Assembly: GCA_002368355.1 (NCBI GenBank)
Contig: AP018283.1
Coordinates: forward strand, 1 to 64,000
Length of the DNA: 64,000 bases
Direction: 5' to 3'
Source: Chondrocystis sp. NIES-4102
GTDB taxonomy: Bacteria; Cyanobacteriota; Cyanobacteriia; Cyanobacteriales; Xenococcaceae
The notes beneath the pieces were generated by a model. That model ran no database searches, was not told the DNA's origin, and saw only the letters and a list, made by a program, of their open reading frames with translations. Positions 26,688-35,348 of the stretch are shown here, one piece after another. The translations under genes were made by a program, and so were the position numbers. How positions within the stretch are numbered: position 1 is the first letter of the stretch; the number at the start of each line of letters is the position of its first letter.

Positions 26688-26765
26688 AAAGATAGGTACG
26701 ATGGAATAATACCCCAATCAGAAAGGGAATTATTGAAGCTGCCAGGCATCGCTAAAACTAATTAG
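26688..26765 (+). pseudogene. Fragment of an endonuclease III/MutY-type glycosylase
   Basis: KDRYDGIIPQSERELLKLPG followed by IAKTN and a stop matches the helix-hairpin-helix segment of Nth/MutY proteins ('Y.G.vP....eLl.LPGig..TA'). No flanking domain remains. A short relic only. Confidence 0.4.
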
Positions 26766-26964
26766 TTGCATCTTTTACATCGTCTCCAGCATCTTCTACT
26801 GCGTCTTTTGCATCGTCGCCAGCATCTTCTACTGCATCTCCAGCATCGTCTCCAGCATTTTCTATCGCTTCACCTGCATCTTCACTTTGAGTTGATTCTT
26901 GGCAAGCTCCAAACAGGAGAGATAAACCTAAGATTAAAGGTAAAGTTAATTTTTTCAAGTTCAT
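26758..26964 (-). CDS. Small acidic repeat lipoprotein
   Basis: 68 residues. Signal peptide with lipobox LGLSLLFGAC (Cys acylated), then three to four repeats of an 11-residue unit, AGDDAxDAVED. It is likely anchored in a membrane as an extended acidic helix, similar in style to entericidin-like and other tiny lipoproteins. Function unknown. The start ATG 26964 follows A/T-rich promoter-like sequence. Confidence 0.7.
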   Translation of the reverse strand: MNLKKLTLPLILGLSLLFGACQESTQSEDAGEAIENAGDDAGDAVEDAGDDAKDAVEDAGDDVKDATN

Positions 26965-27072
26965 AATCGTTTAATAGTTTTAGTTTAGTAATTAATCATT
27001 TTCAGAATTGTAAGTTTCTGTTTGATATTTTCGCGTCTGTCAAAAGATGTCTAACAATGCAATCATCTAAGA

Positions 27073-27103
27073 GCGATTAGGCTTCGCCTAGCCTACGGAT
27101 CGC
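27073..27103. repeat. HIP1-associated small dispersed repeat
   Basis: GCGATTAGGCTTCGCCTAGC continues to CTACGGATCGC, an interrupted HIP1 octamer with an internal AGGC-TTC-GCCT palindrome. It lies in the promoter region of the HNH gene at 27149. Confidence 0.55.
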
Positions 27104-27148
27104 CACACTACGATAGAATAATCTCGTCAGCGATCGCCAATAACTAAA

Positions 27149-27445
27149 ATGCCTGTAAATCCTAGTCTCTATCCCGATAACTGGAACAATCTAGCATTGA
27201 AAGTCAAAGAAGCTGCTCGGTGGCGTTGTCAGTGCTGCGGAAAGAGATGCTACAGACTAGGAGAAAGACCAGATAATTTAACTCGTTCTGAGTGGACGGC
27301 GGATATTTTGCAGGTGCATCATCGCAATCATGATACGAAGGATAATCGATTATCTAACTTACTGTCTGTCTGCGCTGCTTGTCATTTAAATTTACATCGG
27401 GGGCGATTTAGTCCAGTCAGTGAGGGTCAGTTAAAATTATGGTAA
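27149..27445 (+). CDS. Small HNH endonuclease
   Basis: 98 residues. WRCQCCGKRCYRL supplies the first Cys pair, LQVHHRNHDTKDNRLSNLLS the HH and Asn-rich helix, and CAACHLNLH the second Cys pair and final His. This is a complete compact HNH domain with no extra domain. Similar stand-alone proteins occur in many cyanobacterial genomes. Target and role are unknown. Confidence 0.8.
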   Translation: MPVNPSLYPDNWNNLALKVKEAARWRCQCCGKRCYRLGERPDNLTRSEWTADILQVHHRNHDTKDNRLSNLLSVCAACHLNLHRGRFSPVSEGQLKLW

Positions 27446-27485
27446 GCGCGATCAATGCCGTTACGCTATTAATCTGTTATTAATT

Positions 27486-27746
27486 GTGGAAAACGAATAT
27501 TCTCATTCTCAAAATCGAAATAAGTCAAACCTTGTCTTTGCTTTGGCTCACGAACTTCAACAATACGTAGAAGCAAATGCCGAGCAACTCGATCCCAATA
27601 CCTATGACAATATCAATCATTGGCGTGGAGGAATTCTTTCTCAGGGTAAGATTACCGAAGAAGATTTGTCAGAAATAATTGAATATATTCCCGCCGAAAA
27701 GTTACAGGAATTGATTGAATTAGCTAGCTCTAAGACTGCATCATAA
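27486..27746 (+). CDS. Hypothetical protein
   Basis: 86 residues from GTG 27486. Helical and acidic (FALAHELQQYVEANAEQLDP, EDLSEIIEYIPAEKLQELIE). No family recognised. Its stop overlaps the convergent gene at 27741 by a few bases. Distance from the HNH gene is 40 bases, so co-transcription is possible. Confidence 0.5.
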   Translation: MENEYSHSQNRNKSNLVFALAHELQQYVEANAEQLDPNTYDNINHWRGGILSQGKITEEDLSEIIEYIPAEKLQELIELASSKTAS

Positions 27747-28253
27747 TTGCTGCGATAGCCTTTGATAGCTACACTTTTCAATCGCATCATCTGGCAATCC
27801 TTCTTTTAGTAACGAAAATTTCTCTAAGTAGTTACTTTCAAAAATAGCTAAACAGTCTTCTCGATCACGCGATCGCAATAGTTTAATAAACCATTCTGTG
27901 TTAAAAGGAATGCCTAAATATACTGTATTGCAGTTATTCCAAGTAGGATCTATTATTTGTCCATCTTCATTAACTAGCCAAGCGTGAATAAGTGGCAATG
28001 ATAGGTCAGATTGTAATGCGTATCCTTCACAATATATCAAATCAGGATTATCTACTAATACTCTAAAAGAGTTATAATAACAGCCTTTTTGGAATCCAAG
28101 CTTTATATCTTCTGGTAAGGGTGAAAAACTCATTTCGACACCCAAATCTAAAACTAATTCCTCAAATCCTGCATATTTCCAATAAAGATTAGGACGAGTT
28201 TCCCTTGCAAATTGAGCTTGCTTACTTAAAAACTCTTTTAATATATTAATCAT
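27741..28253 (-). CDS. Conserved protein with Cys-His-Asp pattern
   Basis: 170 residues. The core KGCYYNSFRVLV, YCEGYAL, PLIHAWLVNEDGQIIDPTW resembles a family with a papain/transglutaminase-like order of Cys, His (HAW) and Asp (DPTW). Enzyme activity is therefore possible but not shown. The start ATG overlaps the stop of the upstream small frame (28250-28398) as ATGA, suggesting translational coupling. Confidence 0.55.
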   Translation of the reverse strand: MINILKEFLSKQAQFARETRPNLYWKYAGFEELVLDLGVEMSFSPLPEDIKLGFQKGCYYNSFRVLVDNPDLIYCEGYALQSDLSLPLIHAWLVNEDGQIIDPTWNNCNTVYLGIPFNTEWFIKLLRSRDREDCLAIFESNYLEKFSLLKEGLPDDAIEKCSYQRLSQQL

Positions 28254-28398
28254 TTATTCAAAAATCCATCTATATCTCTGTTTAACTCCAAACAATTTAA
28301 GACAAAATCTCCTAGGTTTTGCCATCGGTGACGGCGAGTTCCATCAATTACTAAATAACCTGTTTTGTAACTAATCTTTGCGCTTGTGATAACCTCAT
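28250..28398 (-). pseudogene. Small coupled gene with likely frameshift
   Basis: The frame ISYKTGYLVIDGTRRHRWQN then LGDFVLNCLELNRDIDG ends in TGA overlapping the next start (ATGA), strong evidence of a real coupled gene. No ATG exists in that frame; the nearest, ATG 28398 (MRLSQAQRLVTK), is one base out of phase and joins it at an A-run near 28350. It is either a sequence error or a true frameshift. Confidence 0.4.
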
Positions 28399-28401
28399 AT
28401 T

Positions 28402-28644
28402 TTAATATCCTTGATATTCCAGATCCATCAATTTCTCTAGCTTACGAATTACTAGAGCAGCATTAGTTTCAGGTAGCCCGTCACTATCATCCCATCTTTC
28501 TTTTTCTAACCATTCTCTAAGTTCTGGTGTTGGTCGAAATCCCCAAACAGGATTATCTTTGTCGTATTTAGCTTTGGATTCTTTTATTTTATCTGGGTTA
28601 TTTTTGTCCCAATTATTTTTAGCTACTCGATATTTATCAGACAT
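28402..28644 (-). CDS. Small basic/acidic protein of cassette A
   Basis: 80 residues from the second ATG (28644). A charged N-terminus (KNNWDKNNPDKIKESKAKYD) is followed by PVWGFRPTPELREWLEKERW and NAALVIRKLEKLMDLE. The C-terminal half looks like a short ribbon-helix-helix-type or helical DNA-binding segment found in cyanobacterial plasmid proteins. The start overlaps the preceding stop as ATGATG/TGA, so it is coupled to 28644-29567. Confidence 0.55.
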   Translation of the reverse strand: MSDKYRVAKNNWDKNNPDKIKESKAKYDKDNPVWGFRPTPELREWLEKERWDDSDGLPETNAALVIRKLEKLMDLEYQGY

Positions 28645-29567
28645 CATGATTTAAGTTGATTGACTGTAGTAGGTTCGATCCAATGCCATTTATATTGCCA
28701 CTTTTCTCTATTTCCATGTCTTCTTCTCGCCCAATGTCCCCGTCGATAGTGTTCTCTAGGCTCTCTAATTAGTCTGTTGCTTTGATGGCGACCTGTCCTC
28801 TCTTCAGAATATACTTTACCAATCCAAACTGGGTTTCTAGAAAAGTTCGATGGTAATTTACCTGCATTACTAAAACCTATACCTTTTGATTCACTTGTTG
28901 GCTTATCTAATAACTCTGGCTTGTAGTTCAGCACTAGCATCGTGTTGAGTAAAAGCTTGTTAACTTGCTCAACAATCTTTCGATCTTTTTCAGACAAAGA
29001 AGCATTACCTAGTTTGCTGTCTATTAGATTGATAGTTCCGTAAAAAACACTCAGGCGATCGCTGCCACTCGTCCAGATAATTTCAGGTTTGTCGTTGTCA
29101 ATACTGGATTCTAGTAGGCTCTTATCCGTTCTTATGTCGAAGTAAAGCCAATCGATACTCTCAGTTTCTCCAAAGCCAGAGTATTCGATACAGTTTTGAG
29201 GTAATAATAAAAATCCTCTATTGATAAAAGGTTTTAAGCCAGTCCAATTATCGGGAATATCGGTTTCAATCAATGACTCCGCTAATTCTGATGCCAACCA
29301 GTAACAGGGAACGAGTTCTCGTGATGCACATTTAGCGGCATATAAAAATATTTTGGTGGGGGTACTTTCTGCCGTGTGAGCTAAATCTTTGGGTAACTTA
29401 CCCTCTAAGTATTGCTCAGCTATCATCACCTGTGCTGCTAGATTAACAGCTATGTTCTGCGTGCTAGGATAACCCTTACAGGGACGATAATTAAGGTTTT
29501 TACTAATTGCCTTGTATGCCTTAGTTCTTTTAATTGGCTTTTTAATTGAATCTAGATTAGTATTCAT
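28644..29567 (-). CDS. Conserved hypothetical protein of cassette A (307 aa)
   Basis: No named domain recognised. The N-terminal two thirds contain NIAVNLAAQVMIAEQYLEGK, LVPCYWLASELAESLIETDI and GFLLLPQNCIEYSGFGETES. The C-terminal 50 residues form a His/Arg/Trp-rich tail (EHYRRGHWARRRHGNREKW, WIEPTTV) typical of uncharacterised cyanobacterial plasmid and phage proteins. A decayed paralogue lies at 41320-41815 beside cassette B, so the gene travels with the DUF262 gene. It could be a nucleic-acid-binding member of the system. Confidence 0.6.
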   Translation of the reverse strand: MNTNLDSIKKPIKRTKAYKAISKNLNYRPCKGYPSTQNIAVNLAAQVMIAEQYLEGKLPKDLAHTAESTPTKIFLYAAKCASRELVPCYWLASELAESLIETDIPDNWTGLKPFINRGFLLLPQNCIEYSGFGETESIDWLYFDIRTDKSLLESSIDNDKPEIIWTSGSDRLSVFYGTINLIDSKLGNASLSEKDRKIVEQVNKLLLNTMLVLNYKPELLDKPTSESKGIGFSNAGKLPSNFSRNPVWIGKVYSEERTGRHQSNRLIREPREHYRRGHWARRRHGNREKWQYKWHWIEPTTVNQLKS

Positions 29568-29635
29568 TAATTATTAGTTTCTCAAATAATTCCCCAACTA
29601 AACAAATGTCAGGGAATAAATGTTACTTAGTTTCT

Positions 29636-30124
29636 TTATTTATCTTCACTCCAAACAGATAGATCTGAATTTGGTGCTACTGCGATCGCCCGAACAGAAA
29701 TCCTTTTAAACTTCTTTTGTCTAGGTAGAGTTAAATCTTTGAAACTAAAGCTATTTAACGAACTCAAGGTCTTTAAGTTTTGAAATTCTAGATTCCCCTG
29801 AATGAAATTAATTGCCGTGTAGAGTCTTTGTTTTCCATCTACTATTTTTAATTCATCATCATTATCATCGATCACTAAATTAAGAACAGGCAAACCTAAC
29901 AGTAATGACTCGATAAAATAGGATTGCTGTAATTTATCCCAGTTGAGATTATCATTTATTTGTTGCTGAGTTATCTTGTCGATAAAATACTCTATCGGGA
30001 ATTCTGCGGTATTGTAATCTATAGTTTTTCTCGCTTCAGTAATTGCTGTTTCAGCTTCTTGGACGAGTTGCTCTTTGTTGAAGGCAACAAGACCGCACTC
30101 GTCCGCTTCTTGATTTTTAAGCAT
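29636..30124 (-). CDS. Short DUF262 protein (cassette A)
   Basis: 162 residues. It has YFIESLLLGLPVLNLVID and VDGKQRLYTAINFIQGNL, the DGQQRL-type motif of DUF262 (the ParB-like NTP-binding domain of GmrS-type restriction proteins), but is much shorter than usual and lacks the partner DUF1524/HNH domain. The separate HNH protein encoded upstream could provide it. Members of DUF262 use NTP to control nucleases against modified DNA; function here is inferred. Confidence 0.7.
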   Translation of the reverse strand: MLKNQEADECGLVAFNKEQLVQEAETAITEARKTIDYNTAEFPIEYFIDKITQQQINDNLNWDKLQQSYFIESLLLGLPVLNLVIDDNDDELKIVDGKQRLYTAINFIQGNLEFQNLKTLSSLNSFSFKDLTLPRQKKFKRISVRAIAVAPNSDLSVWSEDK

Positions 30125-30149
30125 TAACTTCTTTACTTAATAAATTAAA

Positions 30150-30365
30150 TTACATTTGATTGATAAATTGACAGTCAATTCCGTTTTTAGTTTGATTTTG
30201 AACGAGCCATTCTATAAGCGTTCCTCTACTGCTATTTAAAGATGGTTCATACAGATCGTTAGTGATTTTTACTAAATATTGTATATGTCTATAACTATGA
30301 TTATTTAATTTTTGTCTGAGAAGATATTGATATCTTTCTTTAATTCTTTTTTCGTAATTATCCAT
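30150..30365 (-). CDS. Small protein between HNH and DUF262 genes (cassette A)
   Basis: 71 residues, basic and helical (YEKRIKERYQYLLRQKLNNH, HIQYLVKITNDLYEP). A frameshifted copy occupies the same position in cassette B (42626-42839), so the gene is a regular member of the module. No family recognised. Confidence 0.55.
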   Translation of the reverse strand: MDNYEKRIKERYQYLLRQKLNNHSYRHIQYLVKITNDLYEPSLNSSRGTLIEWLVQNQTKNGIDCQFINQM

Positions 30366-30488
30366 TCTTAGTTTTATTTAATTACTTTTATCGTGTTTTG
30401 GTACTAATATTTTATCATTTTATTCTAGATATTTTCGGCAATTTACTAATATTAACTCTTCATTTTTGTTATTCAAAAATGATTATTT

Positions 30489-31472
30489 TTATGCTGTTTT
30501 ATCTAAGAAAGTTTGACGATGCCAGGCGATCGCATCTAATCGGGGATGGTGTGAAGAATTGTTGGGTAGAAGAAGGCTTTGACCGTGAAAGGTTTTCATC
30601 GGGGTAGCATGGGGTGAATCTTCATGAAGGTTATCTGATACGAGAATAGTGTAATCATCATTAATGGTGAACCAAAAGCGGTCAAATGCCCAATGATGGT
30701 TTTTGCAGAGAGATAATCCGTTATTGATGCGGTCGTCATAGAATTGGGAGAAGGGTTTGATATGCGCTCCATCGACAATGTTCTCTTGATTATTGAATAC
30801 TTGCATACCACAAAAAGCACAACGGTAGCCGTAGACTGAGGTGACAATTCTTCTAAAAGCACCATCTCTAACGATCGCGGTTTGGGAATCGGCTGTCTCT
30901 ATTTCTTCTAGTGAATAAACTTTACCACCAGTTTCTAATAGTTCCTCTGAAATATTGCCCAAGGCATCAAAAGAAAGCGATCGCTGTAGTTGTTGAGTTT
31001 TATCTGAGAACCAGGAGTCAATCAGAACTAGAATCAATTCATTACGAGAGGTAGGATTTTTAAGGAGAAAAAATAGTTCGGGGTCGAGATAGGCGTATTC
31101 TACTGCTTGTCTAAGTCCGCTAACGGTTCTAACTTTTATTTTAGAACTTGGTGATTCAACATATTCAAAACCAGGATTAGATTTAAAATGCCAAAAACCA
31201 TCTCTCTTGAGATGAAAAAAAGGCATACCGATATCGGGTTTACGTTCGATTTCTAACTCGTGCCAGAACTTGAAGAAAGTAGCAATCAGTTCGGGAGAAA
31301 GATATATGCGATTATTGGTAATAAGCGATCGCTCTATTAACTCAATCACTGAAAGTAATAATATGGGTTTATTAGGTGCGACTCCTGCCGAACGACTGAC
31401 GTTTAAACCCTCCTTATTAGATTTAGATTTAGGAGAAAACTTTAGACGATAATAATTGATATCTTTAATCAT
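30489..31472 (-). CDS. HNH endonuclease with SBD-like N-terminal domain (cassette A, intact)
   Basis: 327 residues from ATG 31472. The N-terminal region (GVAPNKPILLLSVIELIER, YLSPELIATFFKFW, MPFFHLKRDGFWHF) resembles the sulphur-binding domain of McrA-type enzymes that recognise phosphorothioate DNA. The C-terminal HNH domain is complete: CAFCGMQVF, VDGAHIKPFSQF, NGLSLCKNHHWAFDRF. It probably cuts modified incoming DNA. Two further copies in the window (22446, 42963) are truncated. The SBD assignment rests on motif similarity; HNH is firm. Confidence 0.75.
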   Translation of the reverse strand: MIKDINYYRLKFSPKSKSNKEGLNVSRSAGVAPNKPILLLSVIELIERSLITNNRIYLSPELIATFFKFWHELEIERKPDIGMPFFHLKRDGFWHFKSNPGFEYVESPSSKIKVRTVSGLRQAVEYAYLDPELFFLLKNPTSRNELILVLIDSWFSDKTQQLQRSLSFDALGNISEELLETGGKVYSLEEIETADSQTAIVRDGAFRRIVTSVYGYRCAFCGMQVFNNQENIVDGAHIKPFSQFYDDRINNGLSLCKNHHWAFDRFWFTINDDYTILVSDNLHEDSPHATPMKTFHGQSLLLPNNSSHHPRLDAIAWHRQTFLDKTA

Positions 31473-31582
31473 AAAAAGCACTCATCTGCTTTAATTATTT
31501 ATCAGTATCATTTCTAACCTAAAAAATTTAAGTGTTCTTCGGACGAGAGCGATCGGCAATAAATAGAGACAAACAATTGACC

Positions 31583-31903
31583 ATGACTGAATACAGATGT
31601 ACTCGAAATGCTGACTATGATTGTGACTGTATAGGACGTGATGACCTAACTGTTAGACAGGGATATTATATTCATGCTGAGAGTGAAGAAGAAGCTTGGC
31701 AGATAATGGCTATTAGATATCCCAAAGAAACTACAGCAGGGTTTACGGTTCAGGATTGGTCAGACCGTTCTGGAAAAAGCGTTGTCATCCTCAAAGCAGA
31801 AGCAGATGAAGCAGGAAATGAAATATTAATTAATCAAGATGGTAAAAAAGCCATAACTAATGATGAGGGGGAAGTAATTGGTTATGAAGACGAACAAGAG
31901 TAA
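31583..31903 (+). CDS. Hypothetical protein, small conserved family
   Basis: 106 residues from ATG 31583 (MTEYRCTRNADYDCDC); the longer frame from 31532 has no support. It contains LTVRQGYYIHAESEEEAWQI, a pattern that recurs as a relic at 54847-54940, and an acidic tail. Function unknown. It is divergent from the cassette A operon. Confidence 0.55.
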   Translation: MTEYRCTRNADYDCDCIGRDDLTVRQGYYIHAESEEEAWQIMAIRYPKETTAGFTVQDWSDRSGKSVVILKAEADEAGNEILINQDGKKAITNDEGEVIGYEDEQE

Positions 31904-31948
31904 AAGTTATACTAGAGTCTCTTTTTTCGTACCATTTATAATTTTTAG

Positions 31949-32566
31949 ATGTTTAAAAAAATTGCTTCTGATGCACTTGGTTTGAGCGATATCGGAGTTA
32001 TTGTAGAACCGCCCGATTACGATAAAGTAGAATCTGATGATTTTATATTGCACGAAGAGAAAGAGAAAATCTTTTTCTTAATCAAATCAAAAGCAGATGA
32101 ATATTGTTTTACCAATCAGGCTTTAATCCATGTTGATGGTGCGTCCGCAGTAAGTAAAAAACGTACTTTAAAACGTTGGGATTACAGTAAGCACTATATT
32201 CAAAATGTAGTATTAGAAACGGCTGGTACTATAGATTTGGATATTGAAATCAAATTTATCATTGGCTCTCACCCATACTCCATTGACGTTGGGAGAAAAT
32301 ATATAAAACAGTTGAGGAATTTATACAAAGCTCTAGTCAAAATCAGTTTAATTCAAGAGAAAAACGATCGCTATCTCAAATATGCCGAAAACAGTTTAGA
32401 AATCGCCTCACGTTCTGTCAATCGCTCCTCAAGTTCTCAAACTCTTCAACAAGAATTTAAAGCGATCAATGAGTATACCTTCGAGTGGCTGACTCACTTT
32501 CATGAAACTTACAGTGTCAAAGATTTTACTTCTGTGTTTGAGTTGTTTATTCAACCCAATTCTTAA
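31949..32566 (+). CDS. Bacterial PH-domain protein (YvbH-like)
   Basis: 205 residues. The first 125 residues (MFKKIASDALGLSDIGVIVE, DDFILHEEKEKIFFLIKSK, CFTNQALIHVDGASAVSKKR, ETAGTIDLDIEIKF) match the bacterial pleckstrin-homology family. A helical C-terminal part follows. Complete. Cytoplasmic; role not known, possibly stress related. Confidence 0.8.
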   Translation: MFKKIASDALGLSDIGVIVEPPDYDKVESDDFILHEEKEKIFFLIKSKADEYCFTNQALIHVDGASAVSKKRTLKRWDYSKHYIQNVVLETAGTIDLDIEIKFIIGSHPYSIDVGRKYIKQLRNLYKALVKISLIQEKNDRYLKYAENSLEIASRSVNRSSSSQTLQQEFKAINEYTFEWLTHFHETYSVKDFTSVFELFIQPNS

Positions 32567-32567
32567 A

Positions 32568-33218
32568 TTAACTCTCAACTTGCCACACATAAATACAGTT
32601 TTGTTCGGGATGTTTACCTCTAGAAACCAACCAACCAAAATAATAAGTTTCATGAGGTTTAGCCATGATTAAGCGATCGCTATGAATATCTTCATTACCG
32701 ATGTGAATATAAGTGACATCTGTATCTAGGATTTCCCTTTCATCTGGTGCATATTTATGTCCCGCATCAATTCCTTCTGGATCGTTTGTTTTTAAAGTCA
32801 TCCAAGAGGTAATAACCGTTTCTGGCTGATATTTTTTAATAGCTGCGATCGCGTCAAGGTTTTCTACTTCAGGTGGTGGATTTGTTGAAGGTTCGTGAAG
32901 AATGTCGTGGACTAACTTTACGGCTGGTATTTGTTCTGAATAGTTATCGACTCCTTTGATACCGAGATGGTGATAGAGATAGTTGTTTCCAGCACCAATT
33001 TCAATGGCTTTGTCGAGATTAAAGTTGCTTTTAAGCCATTCAATTAGTTCAACTGTGGGTAGCTGGTAAATAGCCCGACAGATACACCAAACTCTTAAAT
33101 CTGTATTGTCTAGAGTCTTATAAAAGTCAGCAGATTGTAGTTTCAGGATTCCTTGGGGGTCTAGGAGGATGCGATCGTATTTTTCTAGGAACTCTTGGAC
33201 TTCGGGAGGATAAATCAT
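32568..33218 (-). CDS. Class I methyltransferase-like protein
   Basis: 216 residues. KAIEIGAGNNYLYHHLGIKG resembles the SAM-binding GxG loop, preceded by a helical N-terminal part. PETVITSWMTLKTNDP lies where the active-site strand would fall. The substrate is unknown. It converges with the PH-domain gene one base away. It is also possible that this is a methyltransferase-fold protein without activity. Confidence 0.55.
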   Translation of the reverse strand: MIYPPEVQEFLEKYDRILLDPQGILKLQSADFYKTLDNTDLRVWCICRAIYQLPTVELIEWLKSNFNLDKAIEIGAGNNYLYHHLGIKGVDNYSEQIPAVKLVHDILHEPSTNPPPEVENLDAIAAIKKYQPETVITSWMTLKTNDPEGIDAGHKYAPDEREILDTDVTYIHIGNEDIHSDRLIMAKPHETYYFGWLVSRGKHPEQNCIYVWQVES

Positions 33219-33376
33219 TACAACGTTACAGTACTGTATATTTGAGGCTTAATTGTACTGCGAAGATATTGTATTTACATTTCAATTATTCCCATTCAGT
33301 ATTAACTCAACCATTTAAGATAAACAATAAACATCTGTTAGATAATCAAGAAAAGCATTTTGTATTCGAGGTTTGA

Positions 33377-34153
<777 letters not shown>

Positions 34154-34290
34154 GGATGAATTGGTTTGAATCTGCATGATTAGGAATGTTCGTTCATTGA
34201 GGTCATAGTTCTGCAAGAGGATGGGAGTTATCTTGGTCTTTGGTTGGTGGCGTATTCAGCCTTCCTTATTGTCAAGATGTAGCGATCGCA

Positions 34291-34670
34291 TTACTTATTA
34301 GCCTTTCGCCATTCCCAAGGTGGTTGAGGATTGCCCGACCAAATGCCCGCTTTTTCCTGTTTTGCCATACCTTCTGCTGCAATTAATAGGTCACGCATCG
34401 TACAAGTATCTGAGTATTGGGCATAATGCCAAGCATAACCACCCCGAACCATCTCAAGATTCAGATTGATAGCTGAAGTTTTCTTGTCTGGTACATAAAC
34501 CTCTGCCACAGTACGCCCATAGCGGTCTTTTTCAATTGGTACGATCATTAGTTCACCATCTTTGAGAGAGACAAGCGATGCCTTCGGCTAGGCGAAGCCT
34601 AATCACAAGTAATTTCTAGATTCAATGCCAAACTCTTGATCGCGCTCTGGGTTCTTAATCGTCATGGTTC
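34291..34670 (-). pseudogene. Thermonuclease (SNase-like) gene interrupted by a small repeat
   Basis: The C-terminal part (34548-34291) has DRYGRTVAEVYV, YAWHYAQYSDTC and GIWSGNPQPPWEWRK. Upstream, in another frame, PERDQEFGIESRNYL continues the family. Between them (34572-34607) is a HIP1-type small repeat that adds stops. The N-terminal catalytic region is also missing, so it is inactive. Confidence 0.6.
34572..34607. repeat. Small dispersed repeat in thermonuclease remnant
   Basis: AGCGATGCCTTCGGCTAGGC then GAAGCCTAATCAC contains the same AGGC/GCCT palindrome as the repeat at 27073. Beyond the remnant, 34680-35056 holds no gene I can see. Confidence 0.5.
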
Positions 34671-35116
34671 TAGCTTTTGGCAACTGGTCATATTTTACTA
34701 CCGAAAACTAGACTTCTCGGCAGCAAAAACGCTTTGCTTGCTTTTCAAGCTTCTGCCCAAACTGCTAAAACGTATATTTACTTGGTACAAAAATACTGTT
34801 AAGTAATTCACGAAAAGACGCTAAATATAGACAACAGACAACGCAATCTCAATTAAAGTTCCGCTATATAAAGCGTAGACCCGATAAATTCGTTTATTTT
34901 AAGCATTTATAAAGATTAAGAATAATTCACGATTACATCAGCTTGAGATCGCAGCTATATTCGACAATATAACGTTTACGAAATCAAACAATATATCAAA
35001 TAACTAAACATAAGCTCGATATAAACGGTCGTCTCAAGCATCCGAACTAAATTCGGATGACGCGACCTCCTCTAACGAGCTTTATTACACTTATGCAGTC
35101 AATCAAAATAACCGCG

Positions 35117-35338
35117 ATGAAACAGCCCCAAGTAGGTGAGTTGATTCGTTCGCTTCGGCATGAATTGAAGCTAACACAGCAACAGCTAAGTGTCGAATTA
35201 GGAGTAGTTACGCCCACGGTTAACCGATGGGAAAACGGTCATTCTCAACCGTCACCAATGGCTCTCAAGTTAATTGAGGTGAAGCTGAAAGAGTTGGGAA
35301 AACAGGGTAAGGAGTTGTTATCAGAGTATTGTAGTTAG
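35117..35338 (+). CDS. XRE-family helix-turn-helix regulator
   Basis: 73 residues from ATG 35117 (the longer frame begins with non-conserved sequence). LIRSLRHELKLTQQQLSVEL and VTPTVNRWENGHSQPS are a standard HTH_3 domain. It ends 10 bases before the restriction gene, so it is probably a controller protein of the restriction-modification operon. Confidence 0.75.
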   Translation: MKQPQVGELIRSLRHELKLTQQQLSVELGVVTPTVNRWENGHSQPSPMALKLIEVKLKELGKQGKELLSEYCS

Positions 35339-35348
35339 GAAGATGTAA

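Noticed and set aside
26766-26966. His/Leu-rich 66-residue frame on the plus strand
   Set aside because: It is the antisense of the acidic repeat lipoprotein (26758-26964); its composition is explained by the repeats.
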